The notes under the pieces: generated by a model
The model's input: only the letters and a program-made list of their open reading frames with translations
What the model was told of the DNA's origin: nothing
The model's database searches: none
Shown here: positions 17,704 through 26,387 of the stretch, piece by piece
Position numbering within the stretch: the stretch's first letter is position 1
Layout: every line of letters starts with the position of its first letter
Made by a program: the position numbers and the translations under genes
Assembly (NCBI RefSeq): GCF_010233585.1
Contig: NZ_CP045997.1
Coordinates: forward strand, 4,369,332 to 4,433,331
Length of the DNA: 64,000 bases
Origin: Spirosoma endbachense
Lineage (GTDB): Bacteria; Bacteroidota; Bacteroidia; Cytophagales; Spirosomataceae
Direction: 5' to 3'

Positions 17704-18069
17704 TTGTCTACACTTACTAATCCATCCAGCCTTTACCGCGTTGAAGTTCCATCCTTTACGCATTTAAGACCAAATACCCAGATTGTTTATCTCCGGGGTT
17801 CTGTTCAGTACACGTATATTTACTATGAGGATGGCCAGGTTGATCTGATGAGCTATTCGATTAAGCGGTTATCGGCATTACGTCCAAATCTACTGAGGGT
17901 TCATAAAGGGTATGCGGTTAACCCGGCCTACATTGTCAATATCCGACATGCAAATCTTCGCGATACCGACTTGACGGTACAGCTAAACAACAAACAGATT
18001 ATTATACCCGTATCCCGTCGACAGGCCAAAGTGGTCATTTCGGCTTTACGATTATCCTGGGCCAATTGA
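17704..18069 (+). CDS. Stand-alone LytTR DNA-binding regulator 2
   Basis: 121-residue LytTR-only protein: RGSVQYTYIYYEDGQVDLMS, LLRVHKGYAVNPAYIVNI and IIIPVSRRQAKVVISALRL. It is clearly related to the preceding gene in layout but divergent in sequence, so it is an old tandem duplicate or a paralogue acquired later. The start appears to be TTG at 17704, since no ATG occurs before the domain core. The 215-bp AT-rich spacer upstream suggests its own promoter; I see no copy of the TGTCCCAAATT repeat in it. Confidence 0.82.
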   Translation: MSTLTNPSSLYRVEVPSFTHLRPNTQIVYLRGSVQYTYIYYEDGQVDLMSYSIKRLSALRPNLLRVHKGYAVNPAYIVNIRHANLRDTDLTVQLNNKQIIIPVSRRQAKVVISALRLSWAN

Positions 18070-18362
18070 TGCGATAATCCGACTTAGTCTCTCTAGTGCT
18101 GAGGATTCTCTTTTTGCTTTACTTCTTTCGTTCGGCGGTGAGCGAAAGGACTTTGTTTTTTACAGCTCAGCCATCAACTGGATTTACGCTCTATTTTTAT
18201 TTCGCATTCGAGATTCTCCAGTTCTTTCTTCGTACAATAGCTATGTTTTTTCCCTAAAACTAGTGAATTTTAGGGCGGCTGATCGATTAGCGGTAAACGA
18301 ATAGTATGGTTACGTTCGTTTTATCCATCAGTAAAATCATGTACATCCGCTATTACTCTACT

Positions 18363-18818
18363 ATGAAGCACTTTCGCAATGTTATCCTCTTGATGTCATT
18401 AATGGTCGGTCTGTTGAACTGCAAAAATGATGACGGCAATAACCCGGCACCCACAGCTGCCTCGCAAACTGAACTGTTGGTTTCTAATAAATGGCTGCTT
18501 CAGCGAGTGGCAACCAGCGATGACAAGACCATTGGCAAGAACCAGATGAATACAACGACTTTCCTGCTTTTTGAGCTGGATATGCAGTTTTATGCCGACA
18601 ATACAGTTAAAGCCATCAATCATTTGACGGGTAATATTCCGAACGGTGGCACCTGGAAACTGGCTGCCGACAACAAGTCAATTGATGTGGACGTAATTGG
18701 TTTCAAAGGTAATTTTCCAATTCTGGTGCTGAATCGGACCAAGCTTACACTCCGCCAGCGGGCTCCTGTTAGTGGCGTAGAATCAGACATTAATCTGGAA
18801 TTCGCGCCTTCGCTGTGA
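18363..18818 (+). CDS. Lipocalin-like small lipoprotein
   Basis: Signal peptide with lipid-attachment cysteine at residue 20 (GLLNC), followed by KNDDGNN, which resembles the acidic/basic export signal that sends Bacteroidota lipoproteins to the outer leaflet. The mature part begins with LLVSNKWLLQRV and has alternating strands, FYADNTVKAINH and GGTWKLAADNKSIDVD, typical of the lipocalin-like small lipoproteins of this phylum. The function is unknown. The ATG at 18363 is chosen because it starts a proper signal peptide. About 290 bases without a gene separate it from the LytTR pair. Confidence 0.75.
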   Translation: MKHFRNVILLMSLMVGLLNCKNDDGNNPAPTAASQTELLVSNKWLLQRVATSDDKTIGKNQMNTTTFLLFELDMQFYADNTVKAINHLTGNIPNGGTWKLAADNKSIDVDVIGFKGNFPILVLNRTKLTLRQRAPVSGVESDINLEFAPSL

Positions 18819-18938
18819 TTTTGTATATTGTCAGCTTTGTATGTCAGATCTGCCATTGAAACCCATTTCCAATGGTTCTAGTATTTGCCTGACGAACGAA
18901 GTTTCACAAACATACAATCTATTTACAGTCAATAGGAT

Positions 18939-19805
18939 ATGCCACTTCTCCGATTTGAAACAGAGCCGGGTTTCTTTGTCACAGCCGACGCTGAAGGTGA
19001 CTCCGCCCACCCGCCTGTGCTACTGCTCCATGGGGGTGGCCAAACACGCCATTCGTGGGGTGATACCGCCCGTTTTCTGGCCGATGCCGGCTGGTATGCG
19101 ATCGCGCTCGATGCGCGTGGCCACGGTGACAGCGATTGGTCGGCCGAGGGGCATTATGAGATTGACTACTTAGCCCGTGATTTACGAGCGGTGATTGCTC
19201 AACTCGACCAGAAACCTGCCCTGGTAGGTGCATCGATGGGGGGCATGACGGCACTCATCGCCGAAGGTGAACGACCAGCCGGTACTGACCCTATCTGTTC
19301 GGCTATTGTTCTCGTCGATATTGCCCCGCGCGCTGAGCAGAAGGGTATCGAGCGCATTTTTGCGTTCATGAGTCGCAATTTGAGCGGGTTTGCCAGTCTG
19401 GACGAAGCTGCGGAAGCTGTAGCCTCCTATCTTCCCCATCGTCCCCGGCCGTCGGATCATAGTCGCCTTGAGAAAAATCTTCGCTTTCGCCAGGGGAGGT
19501 ATTATTGGCATTGGGACCCCAGCATGCTCAATTTATGGCGCCAGCATACGGGGCCTGCTCACAATACCCGAAACGAAGAACGACTCTACCGGGCTGCCCA
19601 CTCGTTAACGGTTCCGACGTTGATTGTGCGGGGTGGAATCAGTGATGTTGTGAGCGAAAAGGTGATGATCGAATTTTTAGATACCGTGCCTCATGTTCAG
19701 AGCGTCAGTGTAGCCGATGCTGGCCATATGGTTGCCGGAGATTCTAATCATGCCTTTACGCGGGCCGTAATCAATTTTTTAACGAGTGAATTAGCGGCTA
19801 AGTAA
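18939..19805 (+). CDS. Alpha/beta hydrolase
   Basis: Alpha/beta-fold hydrolase of 288 aa with an oxyanion motif HGGGQTRHSW (31-40), the nucleophile elbow GASMGG with S99, an acid in RGGISDVV, and the catalytic histidine in DAGHMVAGD. No signal peptide is seen, so it is cytoplasmic. The substrate is unknown; relatives include esterases and haloperoxidase-like proteins. AGGAT just before the ATG is a rare clear Shine-Dalgarno-like site here. The next gene, a UMF1 transporter, starts 14 bases after the stop, so the two form an operon. Confidence 0.85.
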   Translation: MPLLRFETEPGFFVTADAEGDSAHPPVLLLHGGGQTRHSWGDTARFLADAGWYAIALDARGHGDSDWSAEGHYEIDYLARDLRAVIAQLDQKPALVGASMGGMTALIAEGERPAGTDPICSAIVLVDIAPRAEQKGIERIFAFMSRNLSGFASLDEAAEAVASYLPHRPRPSDHSRLEKNLRFRQGRYYWHWDPSMLNLWRQHTGPAHNTRNEERLYRAAHSLTVPTLIVRGGISDVVSEKVMIEFLDTVPHVQSVSVADAGHMVAGDSNHAFTRAVINFLTSELAAK

Positions 19806-19819
19806 TTGACTTATTAAAA

Positions 19820-21130
19820 ATGAAAAACGTCCCCCGTATCCTGACAGCCTGGACCATTTACGACTGGGCTAATTCGGTACATTCACTGGTCATCGTATCC
19901 AGTATTTTCCCCGTTTATTTTTCGGCCACCGCCCTCAACGAGGCTGGTGGCCCGATGATTGATTTTCTAGGGCTTTCGATCAAAAATTCGGTCCTCTTTT
20001 CGTATACAGTCTCGGCGGCTTTCCTGTTTACAGCCCTGCTGTCGCCTGTTTGCTCGGCCATTGCCGATTATAGCGGGCGCAAAAAAACGTTCATGAAGTT
20101 TTTTTGCTATATGGGGGCCATCAGTTGTAGTCTACTCTATTTTTTCACGAAGGAAACGACCACATTCGCCGTTATCTGCTTCTGGCTTAGCCTGATTGGC
20201 TGGAGTGGCAGTATCGTTTTCTACAATTCGTACCTTCCCGACATCGCCACCGAGGACCAGTTCGACCGGGTAAGCGCGCGCGGTTTTTCGATGGGCTACA
20301 TTGGCAGCGTTGCACTGATGATCCTGAATCTGCTCGTGATCCTTAAACGCGAGTGGTTTGGTAATATCTCCGAAGGGATGGCCTCTCGAATCGCTTTCCT
20401 GACGGTCGGGCTATGGTGGATCGGTTTTGCGCAGATTCCGTTCAGCCGACTGCCCGACGGCACAAGGAAGGCAAAAAAAGCGGGCAATTACATTCTGAAC
20501 GGATTTAAAGAACTGCGCCACGTCTGGGCTGAACTACAGGACCGACCACTGGCCAAGCGGTTTCTGGTTTCGTTTTTTGTCTACAACATGGGTGTTCAAA
20601 CGGTCATGTACGTAGCAACCATTTTCGGGAGCGACGAGCTTAAACTACCGGGTCAAAGCTTGATTATTACGATTTTGCTCATCCAGCTGGTTGCCATTCC
20701 TGGTGCCTATGGTTTCTCCCGATTATCGGAACGATTGGGAAACACCTACGCCCTGATGACGGCCGTAGTCATTTGGATTGCGATCTGTACCTGTGCCTAT
20801 TTTGTACAAACCGAATCACAGTTTTTTGCCCTTGCCGCCGTTGTTGGGCTGGTTATGGGCGGTATTCAATCACTCTCCCGTTCGACCTATTCCAAACTGA
20901 TTCCGGCATCGAATGATACCGCTTCGTATTTCAGTTTCTACGACGTGACCGAAAAATTATCCATCGTATTTGGCACCCTGGTTTACGGCCTGATCGAGCA
21001 GGTAACGGGCAGTATGCGCAACAGTGTTCTGGCCCTGTTAGTCCTGTTTGTGATCGGGTTTGTGCTTTTAATGCGAATTCCATCACAAAAAATTTACGGT
21101 GTACGTTTGGAGAACGCAGAAGTTTTGTAA
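19820..21130 (+). CDS. UMF1-family (Atg22-like) MFS transporter
   Basis: About twelve membrane helices in 436 aa. The opening TAWTIYDWANSVHSLVI is the UMF1 signature (YDWANSxY), and the inter-helix ADYSGRKKTF loop is typical of MFS carriers. Yeast Atg22 exports amino acids from the vacuole, but bacterial members are uncharacterised. It is co-transcribed with the alpha/beta hydrolase, which hints that the transporter takes up or exports the hydrolase substrate or product. The tRNA-Val gene begins 56 bases after the stop. Confidence 0.85.
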   Translation: MKNVPRILTAWTIYDWANSVHSLVIVSSIFPVYFSATALNEAGGPMIDFLGLSIKNSVLFSYTVSAAFLFTALLSPVCSAIADYSGRKKTFMKFFCYMGAISCSLLYFFTKETTTFAVICFWLSLIGWSGSIVFYNSYLPDIATEDQFDRVSARGFSMGYIGSVALMILNLLVILKREWFGNISEGMASRIAFLTVGLWWIGFAQIPFSRLPDGTRKAKKAGNYILNGFKELRHVWAELQDRPLAKRFLVSFFVYNMGVQTVMYVATIFGSDELKLPGQSLIITILLIQLVAIPGAYGFSRLSERLGNTYALMTAVVIWIAICTCAYFVQTESQFFALAAVVGLVMGGIQSLSRSTYSKLIPASNDTASYFSFYDVTEKLSIVFGTLVYGLIEQVTGSMRNSVLALLVLFVIGFVLLMRIPSQKIYGVRLENAEVL

Positions 21131-21186
21131 GTTTGCAGCCCCGGAAGCAAGTAATAAGTCGTTAGCCGGGACTTACTCATTCGCAA

Positions 21187-21261
21187 AGGAGGTTAGCTCA
21201 GTTGGTTCAGAGCGCTGCTTTGACAGAGCAGAGGTCAGCGGTTCGAGCCCGCTACTTCCTA
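21187..21261 (+). tRNA. tRNA-Val (anticodon GAC)
   Basis: Acceptor AGGAGGT pairs with ACTTCCT (one G-U pair), the D arm reads TAGCTCAGTTGG, the anticodon loop TTTGACA gives GAC, and the T arm is GGTTCGAGCC. The discriminator is A and CCA is not encoded. It decodes GUC and GUU. Confidence 0.94.
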
Positions 21262-21265
21262 CACA

Positions 21266-21308
21266 GAGGGCTGGTCACGTAAATTCGTGACCAGCCCTTC
21301 TTTTTTTA
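21266..21308 (+). terminator. Intrinsic terminator of tRNA-Val
   Basis: A 13-bp perfect stem (21267-21279 with 21286-21298, loop TAAATT) is followed by TCTTTTTTT. It begins 5 bases after the tRNA. Confidence 0.85.
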
Positions 21309-21753
21309 TCACTGTCTTCCCAATTGGCTCCGTTTTCTACATCGGCAGAACGAGTTACACTCGCCAACAACATGCAGGTGTAAATCAGCACTGGTTGCCA
21401 TGTTCTCTCCTTATCACGGTTTTTCTCTGGCAATTCCTCTGCCTACAACCGTTAATTATGTTCAAATAGTCACCTGTTGTTCTGTCAAATCCTCCCCTTA
21501 TACATCGTCGGTAACGGATCAGAAACTCCCCAACTACTTTTGTGAAGGGAGTTAGCTGGTTCTAAACGCATCGCAAGGACGTACTTTATTACAACGCATG
21601 CACTGCGACAACGAACTTTCTCTTTAAATTGATGCGGCAAGGCAGGCGGGCATAGCATTTCTTTCTGTTAATACCTATTGCCTGCATCCAGATTACCCAG
21701 ATACCTATGGATGGCGATCCTAATCAAGTATAATTTAAAAATCACTTACCACG
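21309..21753 (+). other. Intergenic region with one possible promoter
   Basis: No convincing protein is present; short frames lack family features or a plausible start. An exact TAnnTTTG box (TACTTTTG) lies at 21535-21542. It would give the ELWxxDGT gene a leader of about 200 nt. Nothing else is recognised. Confidence 0.4.
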
Positions 21754-23991
21754 ATGAATGTGTTCTACAAGCAGCTATTTATCCCATTACTGGTATTATT
21801 ACTCGCAGCCAACTTCGCTGGCCACGCCCAAACCCGCATCAAAGACATAAGGCCAGGAGCTAGCTCGTCTTCTCCTGAACAACTCACCAGCATTAACGGT
21901 ACCCTGTATTTTGTCGCTGATGATGGTATACATGGCAAAGAACTCTGGAAATCGGACGGCACGGAGCAGGGCACTGTGCTGGTTAAGGACATTACAATAG
22001 GTGTAGAAGACGGGCAGGTTCAACACCTGACAAATGTAAATGGGACATTATTTTTCAGCGCTAAAATTGTCAGCGCGTTCGGGCCAGCCAATGAGCTTTA
22101 TAAATCGGATGGTACATCCAATGGCACCGTCGAATTGTTAGACGGACAAAGCAATAAGGCTGAAAGTAAAAATCCGGACAATCTGACAAATATGGGTGGT
22201 ATACTCTACTACACCAATACACTATCATTGGGAGGCTATGGCTACACCAATCTACTGAAATCCAATGGAACCAATGCGCCTGGTACTGGACGAATTAACT
22301 ATCTGCCCAGCGATCCGCCTAACTTTTTCAAAATCTCGCAACTGACAGTTCTGAACAGTATCCTTTATTTCACCTATGGCGGAGCCCTCTGGCAATCAGA
22401 CGGTTCGCAAATGGGAACAGTCAAAGTAAAAACGATTGCTCCAGGCCCCGGAAATATCGAAATCCAGAACATCATTAACGTCAACAATACACTGTTCTTT
22501 ACGGCCGACGATGGTCAAAGTTCAGGGGTAAGACGGCTCTGGAAATCGGATGGCACAGCCAACGGTACGGTAAAACTCAAGGACGGGATCGGGAATCCGG
22601 CCGAAGCCCCAAATCCTGCCAACCTCACAAATGGCAACGGGACCTTATACTATACAAGCTCAATCGCAAAAGGGGGCTATGGCTACTGGGGGCTCTTTAA
22701 ATCCGACGGTACGGATTCTCCCGGAACCGGCTTTGTTGGGACTTTTATTAAATCGACGGCAGATACGCCACTCAACGATACGAACATTCCATATGAAGCG
22801 ACCGCAAACCAGGCCTCTTCGCCTTCCAGTCTTATCGAGGTGGGCGGAACACTATATTTCGTTTTCGCCGGTAATCTCTGGAAATCGAACGGCACTCCGT
22901 CGGGCACGACAAAAGTAGCGAATGCGGTTAACCCCAGTTTGCTGACAAATGTCAATGGAACCCTTTATTTTCTAAGTGGGCCAGGTTCAATTTATAAAAC
23001 AGATCCGTCGGCCAATTCAGCGGTAGCTGTTTTTACATCGTCAGACCCTACCTATAACCTGACGAACGTAAACGGAACCCTTTTCTTTACCCATTCTGAT
23101 CCGGCAAGTTCGGGTGTAGAACTTTATAAACTGGATTCGGCTTCTCCTCCGTCTGACTTTTCAATTACAGGCGTAACGAACGTGAACTGCTCTTTGCTGA
23201 CGGCTGGTCTGCGTTCACTGACATTCACCCCGACCTATGCCGGTATCAATGGTCAACCCGTAAGCTTCTCGGTCGTTAATGAATTATCGCCAACACTCAA
23301 CTCCGGGCCTTATACCCTTAGCTTGTATACTGATAATCCGGTCATTACCTTAAAAGCGACTCAGGCTGGAACGGCTACCGAAGCCAGTTATGTATACAAC
23401 TGGCTGGCAGCCTGCGGGTCAAATCCTCCACCTTCATCAGACTTTGCCATTTCGGGGGTAACATCCGTCAATTGTGCTACCGTATCAGCAGGTCTGCGTT
23501 CGCTGACATTCACCCCGACTTATACCGGTACCAATGGTCAACCCGTAAGTTTCTCGGTCGTTAATGAACTATCGCCCACGCTCAACTCCGGACCTTATAC
23601 GCTTAGCTTGTATACTGATAACCCAGTCATTACCTTAAAAGCGACCCAGGCTGGAACGGCCACCGAAGCCAGCTACGTCTACAACTGGCTGGCAGCCTGC
23701 GGGCAGGGAGCACGAATTGGCATAGAATCTACGGCTACGCTTCAGGTAAAGCTGCTGGGAAACCCGGTGCAACATACGGTGACGGTTGAAGTGTCAGGTG
23801 CAGAAGGGGTATCCTTAAACCTATCCTTGACCGATATGCAGGGTAACCTGATTGGCCAGAGCAGGACCGAACAGGCACAGCTGACCGAGCGGTTTCGCTT
23901 TTCGGTATCCGACCAGTCGGCTGGAGTCTTACTGCTTCGGGTTAGTACCAATCGTGAAACAAAAACGGTACGAATCGTAAAAGCAAATTGA
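21754..23991 (+). CDS. ELWxxDGT-repeat surface protein with T9SS sorting domain
   Basis: A signal peptide (about 1-25, ending GHAQ) is followed by seven or more units of the form NGTLYFxAxDGxxGxELWKSDGTxxGT, the ELWxxDGT beta-propeller repeat of secreted Bacteroidota and myxobacterial proteins. Next come two almost identical 95-residue modules (residues 467 onward), each ending NWLAACG, and then a T9SS type A domain (about 660-745) with VKLLGNPVQHTVTVEV, LLLRVST and a basic end VRIVKAN. The product should be a large surface or released protein. Its ligand and role are unknown; related proteins have been discussed as adhesins. It is transcribed toward a strong bidirectional hairpin. Confidence 0.85.
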   Translation: MNVFYKQLFIPLLVLLLAANFAGHAQTRIKDIRPGASSSSPEQLTSINGTLYFVADDGIHGKELWKSDGTEQGTVLVKDITIGVEDGQVQHLTNVNGTLFFSAKIVSAFGPANELYKSDGTSNGTVELLDGQSNKAESKNPDNLTNMGGILYYTNTLSLGGYGYTNLLKSNGTNAPGTGRINYLPSDPPNFFKISQLTVLNSILYFTYGGALWQSDGSQMGTVKVKTIAPGPGNIEIQNIINVNNTLFFTADDGQSSGVRRLWKSDGTANGTVKLKDGIGNPAEAPNPANLTNGNGTLYYTSSIAKGGYGYWGLFKSDGTDSPGTGFVGTFIKSTADTPLNDTNIPYEATANQASSPSSLIEVGGTLYFVFAGNLWKSNGTPSGTTKVANAVNPSLLTNVNGTLYFLSGPGSIYKTDPSANSAVAVFTSSDPTYNLTNVNGTLFFTHSDPASSGVELYKLDSASPPSDFSITGVTNVNCSLLTAGLRSLTFTPTYAGINGQPVSFSVVNELSPTLNSGPYTLSLYTDNPVITLKATQAGTATEASYVYNWLAACGSNPPPSSDFAISGVTSVNCATVSAGLRSLTFTPTYTGTNGQPVSFSVVNELSPTLNSGPYTLSLYTDNPVITLKATQAGTATEASYVYNWLAACGQGARIGIESTATLQVKLLGNPVQHTVTVEVSGAEGVSLNLSLTDMQGNLIGQSRTEQAQLTERFRFSVSDQSAGVLLLRVSTNRETKTVRIVKAN
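23152..23703 (+). repeat. Tandem 285-bp coding duplication
   Basis: Codons from 23152 (SDFSITGV...) recur from 23437 (SDFAISGV...) with a period of exactly 285 bp. The second half of each unit is nearly identical at the nucleotide level as well, for example GTTAATGAA.TATCGCC and the GGCTGGCAGCCTGCGGG ends. This points to a recent duplication or ongoing gene conversion. Confidence 0.9.
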
Positions 23992-24003
23992 CACGCTAAC
24001 AGG

Positions 24004-24058
24004 AAAATACGCGGGAGGCCCGAAAATTGAGGTAATTTTCGGGCCTCCCGCGTATTTT
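24004..24058. terminator. 25-bp perfect hairpin between convergent genes
   Basis: 24004-24028 pairs exactly with 24034-24058 around a 5-nt loop. Both arms begin and end with A4 or T4-5 runs, suiting termination in both directions, between the ELWxxDGT gene and the MFS gene. Confidence 0.75.
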
Positions 24059-24098
24059 TCCAGGTAAATCAGTTGGCAACTCTTTCGTATTGGACTAC

Positions 24099-25421
24099 TC
24101 AGTTCGGTATTTCTGCTTTTGTATTCTCCCGGACAACCACCCGTTCTATTTTTCCAACCAGAAATATGTAAGAACAAGCTCCTACCAATCCTAAGGCGCC
24201 GATAAAGACGAGAGCGGGTTTAAAATTGCCCCCTTTTGCGAGATAACCAATAACGATTGGAACCACGATAGACGCCAGATTTCCCATGAAATTAAAGACG
24301 CCACCCGTCAAGCCGATTAGGTGTTTCGGCGACAGGATTGACACAAATACCCATGAAATCAAGGCCATGCCTGAACCAAAGAATGCCAGCGCCATGAAGA
24401 AAATGATCATGGCGGTATCGTTGGTATAATTGGCTCCGATTATGCTTATCGACAGCAGAAGACCAGCAATAATCGGGGCCTTACGGGCGACACTGACCGA
24501 GGTTCCGGTTTTAACCAAATAATCGGATACAAATCCAGACAGGAGTAAACCGGCGCAGGCAGCCAGAAACGGTACTGAAGCCAGATACCCGGATTTAATA
24601 AAGTCCAGACCCCGATATTGCACCAGATACGTCGGAAACCAGGTAAGAAAAAACCAGAGTGTGGCATTAACGGCAAACTGGCCAATGTAAACACCCCATA
24701 AGGTTCGGCTGGAAAAGACCTGACGCAAATTTGCCCAACTCCACACGGTTTGTGACGTTCCGGATTTCTTCCCCCTGAACAGACCTCCACCTTCTTCAAT
24801 ATAAGCTAATTCAGCCTCATTAACCCCCGAATGCTTCAGCGGGTCACGGTATAACAGATACCAGATCACTCCCCACACGATACCGACCAGGCCGGTGCCA
24901 ATAAACAAACCTTTCCAGCCCGCATACGCTTGAACGGTCACGAGAACTGGCGTCAGAAATGCGAGTCCGATGAACTGCCCGGAAACATACATGGAGATAG
25001 CCGATGCCCGCTCATGATCGGGGAACCAGCTGGTTACGATCCGGTTGTTGATGGGGTACGATGGAGCCTCAAATGCACCGGTTGCCAGCCGAAGGGAGAA
25101 CAAACTGGCGAAGCCTTTGACAAAGCCCTGACACAGTGTTGCTATAGACCAGGTAATCAGGCAGAACGCATAGAGTATACGAGGCCCAAAACGGTCAGCA
25201 ACCAGCCCACCCGGAATTTGCAGCAACGCATAGGTCCACCCGAATGCCGAAAAAACATACCCTAACTGCTCGGGAGCCAGTTGTAAATCTTTGCTTAACG
25301 CAGAAGCGGCTACCGAGAGGTTACTCCGATCCAGGTAGTTGATCACAACATTGACGAATACGAGCGCCAGCATCCCATAACGTGCCCGTGTTTTAGGGAA
25401 GGATATACCTTGCTGTTTCAT
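24099..25421 (-). CDS. MFS transporter, anion:cation symporter (ACS) type
   Basis: About twelve helices. Markers of the ACS branch, which imports hexuronates, glucarate and similar sugar acids, are VNVVINYLDRSNLSVAA in helix 1, GWTYALLQIPGGLVADRFGPR between helices 2 and 3, and the ERASAISMY segment. The ATG at 25421 gives MKQQGISFPKTRARYGM and 440 aa, the usual length; upstream residues look like intergenic translation. It is the last gene of a four-gene minus-strand cluster with an SDR, a TIM-barrel isomerase and a cytochrome-c protein, supporting uptake of a sugar acid or keto-sugar. Confidence 0.87.
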   Translation of the reverse strand: MKQQGISFPKTRARYGMLALVFVNVVINYLDRSNLSVAASALSKDLQLAPEQLGYVFSAFGWTYALLQIPGGLVADRFGPRILYAFCLITWSIATLCQGFVKGFASLFSLRLATGAFEAPSYPINNRIVTSWFPDHERASAISMYVSGQFIGLAFLTPVLVTVQAYAGWKGLFIGTGLVGIVWGVIWYLLYRDPLKHSGVNEAELAYIEEGGGLFRGKKSGTSQTVWSWANLRQVFSSRTLWGVYIGQFAVNATLWFFLTWFPTYLVQYRGLDFIKSGYLASVPFLAACAGLLLSGFVSDYLVKTGTSVSVARKAPIIAGLLLSISIIGANYTNDTAMIIFFMALAFFGSGMALISWVFVSILSPKHLIGLTGGVFNFMGNLASIVVPIVIGYLAKGGNFKPALVFIGALGLVGACSYIFLVGKIERVVVRENTKAEIPN

Positions 25422-25525
25422 TGGTTTGAACGGTTGGTTTAGGTACGTTGACGTGAATTCGGGGATGATGCCACTAGCGAATTTACATTCTGGCAAAGAG
25501 GGCAATTGGCTGATCGAAAAACGCG

Positions 25526-26311
25526 CTATTTAGCTGTCCAGCCGCCATCGACCGTGATCATGGAGCCGACCATGTAGGTTGCGGCATCACTGGCCAGGAA
25601 GATGGCAGCCCCCTGAATTTCACGCAAAAGACCCCACCGGCCAAGCGCAGTGGCGCCTACAACAAAATTTTTGGCTTCGTCGGTATGGGCAATGGGTTCA
25701 TTCATCTCGGTCAGGAAAGGGCCGGGACAGATAGCATTCACGTTGATATTGAACGGGCACAATTCTAAAGCAAGCGCACGGGTCATCTGCACAACGGCAC
25801 CTTTACTGGCGGTGTAGGGCGTCCGGTTGGCAAGCCCGACCAGGCCGAGTGTACTGGCCAGATTGATGATTTTACCGCTCCCCTGCTGCTTCATATAAGG
25901 TGTCACAGCTCTGGAGCAAAGCCAGGTGCCATTCACATTGATCTGCATCACTTTTGAAAAATCCTCCGGAGTTACTTCATCGATTGCACCCCGGATATTG
26001 ATACCAGCACTGTTGATCAGAATATCGATTTTTCCGAACGCGTCTACGGCCGCTTTGGCCATCCCTACCGTCTGTTTAACATCCGTGATGTCGGCGCTGT
26101 ATGCGATGGCGTTGATGCCAAAATCGCTCGCTAGTTGATTGGCCGCATCAATTCCCTCCTGCGCATTCCGGTTAACCACCATGATGTTGGCTCCTGCCGA
26201 AGCTAATCCAGCTGCCATGGCCAGACCAAGTCCTTTGGAGCCTCCCGTAATAATGGCCGATTTTCCACTCAGGTCAAATTGTTTTATTCCTGGAAGTACT
26301 TCTTTACTCAT
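25526..26311 (-). CDS. SDR oxidoreductase, gluconate 5-dehydrogenase-like
   Basis: Classical short-chain dehydrogenase of 261 aa: nucleotide-binding TGGSKGLG (about 22-29), NSAGI, a catalytic serine in NLASTLG, YTASKG with the Tyr/Lys pair, and the CPGPFLTEM loop. The C-terminus SDAATYMVGSMITVDGGWTAK is standard. Overall it resembles gluconate 5-dehydrogenase and 2-deoxygluconate 3-dehydrogenase enzymes. It lies between the MFS and isomerase genes on the same strand. The exact substrate is not readable. Confidence 0.88.
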   Translation of the reverse strand: MSKEVLPGIKQFDLSGKSAIITGGSKGLGLAMAAGLASAGANIMVVNRNAQEGIDAANQLASDFGINAIAYSADITDVKQTVGMAKAAVDAFGKIDILINSAGINIRGAIDEVTPEDFSKVMQINVNGTWLCSRAVTPYMKQQGSGKIINLASTLGLVGLANRTPYTASKGAVVQMTRALALELCPFNINVNAICPGPFLTEMNEPIAHTDEAKNFVVGATALGRWGLLREIQGAAIFLASDAATYMVGSMITVDGGWTAK

Positions 26312-26387
26312 CTGGTTGATTCAGGTTGTTTTTATAGCAGAAAAGTCTCGCCGATGCACCCGATTGGCTGCTCATTGAGATCAATTA

